NCBI GenBank assembly: GCA_025359705.1
Contig: JANYFS010000367.1
Coordinates: 1 to 10,194 of the forward strand
Direction of reading: 5' to 3'
From: Deinococcales bacterium
GTDB lineage: Bacteria > Deinococcota > Deinococci > Deinococcales > Deinococcaceae
DNA: 10,194 nucleotides
Position numbers and translations under genes: made by a program. Every line of letters begins with the position of its first letter. Position 1 is the stretch's first letter. Below are positions 7,501 to 10,194 of this stretch, piece after piece. Under the pieces are notes generated by a model that was not told the DNA's origin, did no database searches, and saw only the letters and a list, made by a program, of their open reading frames with translations.

Positions 7501-10194
7501 CCAAATGGTCTATGACGCTTTGGGCAATACCGTGATCGACACCCAAGTCAAAGCCTTCAATGCGCTCGAGTCCGACAATACCACCGAAGCCCTACACACT
7601 CGAGTGAGTTATGCTTCCTACAACGGCTTTGGTCAGCAAGGCATGGCTCGAGTGATGGATTCTGCCAGTACTACCCCTATCTCCTCGAGCGCTAAGAGCT
7701 ACTACGCCAGTGGTGATATTCTCTCGAGCTGGGATGCTCAGCCTGCTAATCTCTCGAGCTATGGTTATGATGCTACTGGTCGGGTGAGTTACATTGTGGC
7801 TCCTTACTCGAGCAGTGCTTTGACTTATGATGCTTATGGTAATATACTGACTAAAATTGTTAATAATGCTAAAACAATCTATACTTATGATAACTTGGAT
7901 CGTATCATTACTGAAGTGGTTAGAGATGCTGGCACTGTACCAAGTGGAAATATCTCTGCGGGGTACACAGATACTACCAAATATGATATTTCGGGTGCAG
8001 TTTTAACTAAAATTCATACCCCAGTAACCCCTATTGCTGCTCTTTCTCCAACTCCAAGCGTTACTGTCACTAATAGTAGTATTGATAATTGGGGACGTAT
8101 TCTTACTTCTAAGACTGAAAGTGGCTCTATTTCAGCCACCAGTACCACTAGCTTGGATGAATTTAACCATCCCTACGAAATCAATGTTTCAAGTCTTAGC
8201 GATTCGGGGATTACCACACCTATGGGTGCCACCAGTTATCTCTATTACGATTTAGGTGGCAATGTAACCACAACTTTGGGTACGGAACTAGGCAAAAAAG
8301 TAGACTTGATCTCAGTGAATACAGACGATAACCGCCGCACCTTGGCTCAGGTGATCTATGACTCGATGGGTCGTGTGATTAAGCAGAAACAAGCTCTCGA
8401 GGGAAACTATACCGACGCTAACGCGCAAAGTCTTTTGGATGAAAACAGTGCGAATGTGGCTACTACTACCAATACCTATGATGGCTTAGGGCGGGTACTC
8501 AGCACAATTGACCCTCGAGGGGTACGTACCACCAACACCTATGATAATTCCAGTAATGTGATTAAAACCGATACTCAAGGCACCCTGTCCAGCAGCACTT
8601 TTGAATCTTCGGGTTTGATTAGCAGCGGAACCACCTATGACGCAACGGGTCACAAGACCTCGAAGAAATCTCCTCGAGGTTTCCGTAGTCGTATGGTGCT
8701 AGATCGTTTTGGTAATCCACTTAAAATTTATGATGAGAAAGGTATTAAGCGTTACGAATACACTTATACTTATACAGGCTTACTGAGTACTACAATTGAA
8801 CCAAGTTTGCTTGATACTACTGATGTAATTACTGAAAAACGCATTTATTCAGATACAACACCCAATTTGATTGCATCTGGTCGGTTGGTTGGCAAAGATA
8901 GCACACTAACCTATACTACATATGATGCTTATAATCTCAATGGAATTGCATATAAAACTACTTTACACAGTAGTAATAATGTTTCTTATAATAGCGCTTT
9001 GGAGTACCGAGATGGCAACGATAATGTGGTTTATACCAAAAATGCAGATGGTTTTGAAACGAAATATGCCTTTGATGGTATGGGCCATGTGCTAAAACAG
9101 CTCGAGTTGGCCCGTACATCAGGTGATGGACAAACAATTGACGCAGCAGCAAATCTATCTGCTGGATTGACCTCGAGCTATAGTTATGACACTTTGGGAA
9201 ATATGACCCAGAAGACTGAGAAAGGTTTGGTTGCAAACTATACATACAATGCTTTGGGTAAAGTCATTGCGGAGCAAAGACCTTATTTATCGGGAATAAC
9301 CGTAACACCCACCTATACCCACCAAAACTCTTACCGTTTGGATGGGGGTAAAACCGAAGATAAATTGATCAGCGGTGCTGATACCTTCTACACTTTGGAT
9401 AAAGGTGGCATAACTACCCAAGAAATATCAGAAACAGCTCGTTCCTACTATGTACTTCGCTCCAATACTTATGTGAATAATGAACGTGGTCAACATGTAC
9501 AAAGAATTTTTGCGGATCTAACTTCCGACCATGGGGTACCTACATATGGAGCAGAACAACACGATAGTATTGGTAAACCCTTGGGTTATGCGGATTACAA
9601 TACATTTTGGCGATTTGATGCTTCAGGGAATATTATCGAGAAGTGGGATACGCCAAAAACACTAAATATCAAGCAAAATTGGTTTCAGTATACGTATACA
9701 CCAACTAATAAAGAGGAAGTGCAAACTCGCTCTGTTGAAATTCGTAACTTTCCAAAAGAACCAAATAACAGAATAAACGGCAGTTCATTTACTTCTACGG
9801 GAGGCATATTACTTGCTACCAATAATGGTAAAGCAACTACTGGTTATAATAATCGAGATACAATTGACTATGTGGTATCCGAAGAAAAAACACTTGATTT
9901 TGGGCCCACTGGTTATGCATTACAAGATAGTGCGACACTCAACGAAATACATTCGAGTATCTACAACTATTATTCTAGTGGAGCAGTACGACAGCGAATT
10001 GCTGTTGGGAAAGCCAATTACTCAGATGTTCCAGAAGCTCGGCGTACGGTAAACATGCTAGAGTACGATGCTCGAGGAAGAATCACCAAAGAACAAGACG
10101 ATACGGGTGTTTTTATTGATTATACTTATGGAAATGTAAATACTAAAACAACTACCAATTATTCTGATTCAATCGTTTATTCAATAGGTGGTTT
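1505..10194 (+). CDS. Giant secreted PKD-array / RHS (YD-repeat) protein, 3' end outside window
   Basis: One frame stays open for 2896 codons to the edge. Residues 1-28 are charged, 29-52 form a hydrophobic signal peptide ending in GVAAAA, so the protein is probably exported. An RHS-like start (TGN motif about 89-91, GNW about 118-120) is followed by a Ser/Pro/Val linker (130-333). Six PKD domains with WDWGD-type motifs begin near residues 334, 570, 805, 1218, 1302 and 1386. Four jelly-roll-like modules lie near 428-540, 662-772, 890-984 and 1050-1146. YD repeats run from about 1615 to the edge. In known families such proteins are adhesins, wall-associated proteins or polymorphic toxins, with the effector at the C-terminus, which is missing here. 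ATG 1505 is chosen as the first start after the in-frame stop at 1466. It has no good SD, and ATG 1526 or 1535 are alternatives. Confidence 0.93.
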   Translation, partial: MRHSVKDMRKMRFLRDDLKDKPRPIREKIISYLLVAIYIGGTYGPLGVAAAAPGVFFRPDAGVSQMPLQVSSFDAPGFGDVQDAINLATGNLYIGTDALSNNSNLKTTDEAKDKFAGNWNFSSKERLNGFDPNALPSSNGPSLAAPNPAAGSAVNPALKPSSGNLSSGNLSSGNLSSGSASGSDQAKTIGPVVLPTMKVAASNVVSASRVVESSSNLSVGKSSLVGPITPQKPVFPSSSAVVALPPQPAAKIIKVGPIAPKPTALTASTDPLSGSSAVAKSVQPAAKVFPVGPIITKPTAPMLSAPSAKPIPPITPLSGIGKGPSQNVVSSQANQPPVANFNTLISSGGNVVAVSTSSDPDVGDTLTYDWDWGDYAHSNTANAEHNYGFDGTYTVRLTVTDSQGATSFRTQDVVVRTSSTVPLPQPANYYNLQGSSGGGGCLNNWYTGVIHGVTTPLIRNRKYRVSFVGRMLSGTARFNFGLSDWYSETIHTYILDDQWRKYSVDLNTGNHDVSTNFLLYEGSETNSDWQVSNLSVLDLTTNTEQLTNTDLTNNTQWPGACFKPVITKSNHPPVANFDTLTSSGGYLAPNNTSSDPDLQDTLTYDWDWGDNTPHLTAKNADHHYLSDGSYTVKLTVTDSSGETSTRSQLVTVVTSVIVPTPSNIYHLQGSSGGGGCDPAWYSGIQHLANLPQNRKYRVSFKGRMVAGAAWGNFGFSDAYSETVHTIILDTQWRKFTADLDTSNHTIVNDFFLYEGAQNNSDWELADLSVLDLNTNPPTERITNQDLTNDTEWPGVCKKPVITDSNQAPIASFTPITPNALSVELNNTSSDPDGDFLTSSVTWGDGITSSAFPFKHTYSSAGSYTVKLTVTDRQGKASFATQNITVSVPADPTIGFVYAGTLTAGKTYYMSFDARLDVPLSSSEPFTYGLSGQYTKNDLLRNYWKFYSASFTIGGQDTTTMATMFKKVTANKSWQIMNLNIVDLSNRDINLIKNADPSLPQWKTDPSWNQSTLFTKPRFITKAGGASRSGLQLNLPDQFITSLPGDPNTTEIQFQGFLRHLTLPSAANNYNVNGISNTEMYGRYAPISSGSSSVGIIGYQIDSIYNFYGAFIPDPYAGTGAKTLFGLLPPTANDKDWEALSVYVRRTNTSAWLRAPELGDTFVPVGATYSKPYWRKCSSSSTCSSESIFYDGIQQASLADPLRNSIYTIGEASSGGSSNHPPTGNFTYAIADKVVTIRQNNFTDPDNDTLNYSWNWGDGTPAGNTRTPLHTYATNGQYLLTLTVTDSQGATGMFTQTITTGGNTAPPVANFITSVNSTTDVVTATNTTPTVAGQTYAWKWDGVTDPNATTATVTHQFAPGTHTVGLTVTNGTNGSDFTSLPVDIINKAPVASFNPPTPTGSTVTVNSTSSDPNPLDNNNLMTSWDWGDGSPLSFGSSFAHTYTTIGSKTITLTVTDPKGLSNSISGSVYIGTVTIPPTGTTLQNTYVLGTGDGSTQTFNKVDRNSIAWPSLEIPEWIKQYQSRSDVTLYRSQTKPGMQYRQEWLAFIPKNGKMVAHHYDSSGERSTFSGDGEYADYTQNLYEQNTSSLAGDPEGLSSLSTTPRTDISYVSGLPAGRISSVKDRWGRQTDYVYDGNFIKYINYLKQADGTYTRKVSLDYTPVVGNTTEMNLTRVTYSAFLGYGASSGQYSRSITFGYDSRFPTKIGSITRLIGDDKSYVTTYNYNSSGDRIASVDQTVGGTVFEPRITYNPSGNVTTNGDTITEVQGNKSTAYSYNGKSILTQKLVQEIDPNPGGVNRPLIWKYDYYTDADTSPTWYRKDQLKSVTSPTGSQTLYDYDSRGNLILEQDFMAAIGSGTWKKTEHTFDQNNRPLNSTTTGSSTAAGRITNISSTSSYTINSNGSLNQVSNTSIAGAKNQTTVITFDGNGRMSSQSLSSGGTIQTTTTYGYPSSTLPTTATYKIPTVALSDTLTDSSPVYQYADLPSSVSTTANLVVNNGGMTHQMVYDALGNTVIDTQVKAFNALESDNTTEALHTRVSYASYNGFGQQGMARVMDSASTTPISSSAKSYYASGDILSSWDAQPANLSSYGYDATGRVSYIVAPYSSSALTYDAYGNILTKIVNNAKTIYTYDNLDRIITEVVRDAGTVPSGNISAGYTDTTKYDISGAVLTKIHTPVTPIAALSPTPSVTVTNSSIDNWGRILTSKTESGSISATSTTSLDEFNHPYEINVSSLSDSGITTPMGATSYLYYDLGGNVTTTLGTELGKKVDLISVNTDDNRRTLAQVIYDSMGRVIKQKQALEGNYTDANAQSLLDENSANVATTTNTYDGLGRVLSTIDPRGVRTTNTYDNSSNVIKTDTQGTLSSSTFESSGLISSGTTYDATGHKTSKKSPRGFRSRMVLDRFGNPLKIYDEKGIKRYEYTYTYTGLLSTTIEPSLLDTTDVITEKRIYSDTTPNLIASGRLVGKDSTLTYTTYDAYNLNGIAYKTTLHSSNNVSYNSALEYRDGNDNVVYTKNADGFETKYAFDGMGHVLKQLELARTSGDGQTIDAAANLSAGLTSSYSYDTLGNMTQKTEKGLVANYTYNALGKVIAEQRPYLSGITVTPTYTHQNSYRLDGGKTEDKLISGADTFYTLDKGGITTQEISETARSYYVLRSNTYVNNERGQHVQRIFADLTSDHGVPTYGAEQHDSIGKPLGYADYNTFWRFDASGNIIEKWDTPKTLNIKQNWFQYTYTPTNKEEVQTRSVEIRNFPKEPNNRINGSSFTSTGGILLATNNGKATTGYNNRDTIDYVVSEEKTLDFGPTGYALQDSATLNEIHSSIYNYYSSGAVRQRIAVGKANYSDVPEARRTVNMLEYDARGRITKEQDDTGVFIDYTYGNVNTKTTTNYSDSIVYSIGG
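1589..1660 (+). other. Signal peptide of the giant protein
   Basis: Residues 29-52 are uncharged and hydrophobic (IISYLLVAIYIGG, then GPLGVAAAA) after a strongly charged 28-residue n-region. The Ala run before Pro53 is a plausible signal peptidase I site. The n-region is unusually long, and it would be shorter (18 or 21 residues before the hydrophobic stretch) if translation starts at Met11 or Met8. Confidence 0.75.
1985..2044 (+). repeat. Tandem 15-base repeat encoding SSGNL
   Basis: Three near-identical 15-base units, each TCGAGTGGGAATCT plus T or C, and a fourth divergent unit lie head to tail in frame. They encode Ser-Ser-Gly-Asn-Leu repeats in the low-complexity linker. The first unit's C/TCGAG is CTCGAG, and one unit has drifted to TTCGAG. 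Confidence 0.85.
2243..2404 (+). repeat. Degenerate 18-codon QPAAK/VGPI repeats
   Basis: Two 18-codon segments (2243-2296 and 2351-2404) share the pattern QPAAK-x3-VGPI-x2-KPTA, with 54 bases between them. Weaker VGPI/IGPV echoes lie near 2070 and 2175. This is the Pro/Val-rich linker between the N-terminal segment and the first PKD domain, and it looks like an extended, non-globular spacer. Confidence 0.7.
2504..3211 (+). repeat. PKD + jelly-roll unit 1 (236 codons)
   Basis: The unit has a PKD domain (2504-2761, residues 334-419, DWDWGD at 369-374, YTVRLTVTD strand), then SSGGGGC, then a jelly-roll-like carbohydrate-binding-type module (residues 428-540), and ends with WPGAC and PVITKSN. 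Cysteines at 441 and 561 lie 120 residues apart. The following unit repeats this order with almost the same length. PKD domains generally mediate extracellular protein or polysaccharide contacts. The jelly-roll assignment comes from strand pattern only. Confidence 0.8.
3212..3916 (+). repeat. PKD + jelly-roll unit 2 (235 codons)
   Basis: This is a tandem copy of the preceding unit: PKD (residues 570-655, again DWDWGD), SSGGGGC, a jelly-roll-like module (662-772), WPGVC and PVITDSN. Cysteines at 676 and 796 are again 120 residues apart. At DNA level, stretches over 20 bases are identical between units, for example around 2883 and 3584 (encoding NRKYRVSF) and around 2605 and 3312. This indicates a fairly recent duplication or ongoing gene conversion. 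Confidence 0.8.
3917..5155 (+). other. Third PKD with two divergent jelly-roll-like modules
   Basis: PKD3 (residues 805-886) has VTWGDG and YTVKLTVTD. Residues 890-984 follow the same plan as the earlier jelly-roll modules (K-x-Y-x-M-S-F strand, then SWQIMNLNIVDL and PQW). Residues 1050-1146 look like a fourth, more diverged copy (DWEALSVYV). The GGGGC and WPGxC cysteines are missing. Instead a close Cys pair, CSSSSTC (residues 1176 and 1182), lies near the end. The DNA from about 4270 to 5136 is AT-richer and lacks CTCGAG. Confidence 0.6.
5156..5914 (+). other. PKD domains 4-6 in tandem
   Basis: Three PKD domains stand back to back: residues 1218-1299 (WNWGDGTP, LLTLTVTDSQG), 1302-1385 (degenerate, WKWDG in place of WDWGDG, VGLTVTNG) and 1386-1470 (WDWGDGSP at 1423-1430, ITLTVTDPKG). 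There is no jelly-roll module between them, unlike the first part of the array. They probably form a stiff stalk that holds the YD-repeat part away from the cell surface. Confidence 0.85.
5921..6346 (+). other. RHS N-terminal-like segment before the YD repeats
   Basis: Residues about 1473-1614 carry a GDGSTQTF motif and later WLAFIPKNGKMVAHHYD followed by GERSTFSGDG. This is the usual order of the segment ahead of YD repeats in RHS proteins, where 'DGS..TF' strands are followed by a second 'DG...' strand pair. Its upstream partner seems to lie at residues 80-128, on the far side of the PKD array. Confidence 0.5.
6347..10194 (+). other. YD/RHS repeat region, continuing past the window
   Basis: From residue 1615 to the edge the protein is a run of YD-type repeats. 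Clear examples are YDSRGNLI (about 7004), YDALGN (about 7509), YDATGRV (about 7766), YDAYGNI (about 7826), YDSMGRV (about 8357), YDGLGRV (about 8477), YDTLGNM (about 9185) and YDARGRI (about 10064). Known RHS repeats build a large beta-cocoon shell that encloses a C-terminal effector. No RHS core-associated end motif, protease site or toxin domain is seen before the edge, so the shell is incomplete here. Confidence 0.88.

Larger units (their letters stand above)
231..10076. repeat. Highly iterated palindrome CTCGAG, about 59 copies
   Basis: The hexamer occurs about once per 173 bases, against a chance expectation near one per 4096. By hand count there are nine in the 36-989 gene, six in the spacer and 44 in the giant gene. 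It is a family of scattered single sites, not a tandem array, and its extent is given from first to last copy. Presence in coding and non-coding DNA, and in several codon phases of the first gene, shows selection or mutation acting on the DNA word itself. Confidence 0.93.

Noticed and set aside
3474..10052. Other forward frames of 66-135 codons (for example 3474-3821, 5770-6177)
   Set aside because: All lie in the other two frames inside the giant open frame and show no family resemblance.
231..10076. Cloning-vector or synthetic origin because of many XhoI (CTCGAG) and two XbaI-like (TCTAGA) sites
   Set aside because: About 59 sites spread irregularly through natural-looking genes, with variable flanks and mutated derivatives, do not fit a polylinker or designed construct.
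1..10194. HIP1 (GCGATCGC), tRNA, rRNA and insertion-sequence ends
   Set aside because: I saw no GCGATCGC, no tRNA cloverleaf, no rRNA-like stretch and no terminal inverted repeats with target duplications.

Overview
The window looks bacterial: a Shine-Dalgarno-type AAGGAGG motif, a type I secretion signal peptide, and an RHS/YD-repeat protein. I cannot assign a phylum. GC content is moderate, with AT-richer blocks inside the second gene. A genome-style signature is very clear: the palindrome CTCGAG occurs about 59 times by hand count, where roughly 2-3 are expected by chance. It lies in both genes and in the spacer between them, much like the HIP1 palindrome of cyanobacteria but with a different sequence.

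Layout. (1) 36-989: a 317-residue protein of unknown function. It has a Pro/Ser/Val-rich linker, a helical middle and a small strand-rich C-terminus. Its frame is open to the left edge, so the gene may start outside the window. (2) 990-1504: a 515-base spacer. It holds a GC-rich foldable element (1032-1106), a weak terminator-like stem (1139-1170), two GTCTAGAC palindromes, and a strong SD followed by an 18-codon ORF (1422-1478). (3) 1505 to the right edge: one uninterrupted frame of at least 2896 codons, with no stop in the window.

The giant protein reads, in order: signal peptide (about residues 29-52); a short segment like the start of an RHS N-terminal domain (about 80-128); a low-complexity Ser/Pro/Val linker with small repeats (130-333); a PKD/jelly-roll-like array (334-1470) with six PKD domains and four jelly-roll-like modules; a segment resembling the rest of the RHS N-terminal domain (1473-1610); then more than 1280 residues of YD/RHS repeats to the edge. 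The domain order suggests a secreted, surface-exposed adhesin or polymorphic-toxin carrier. The C-terminus that would decide this lies outside the window.

The two genes point the same way but are 515 bases apart, and nothing shows a shared function. The spacer more likely carries control elements for the giant gene. The most unusual signals are the iterated palindrome, its fixed Ser-Ser frame in the giant gene, the apparent splitting of the RHS N-terminal domain by the PKD array, and the SD/mini-ORF arrangement ahead of a gene without a good SD of its own.
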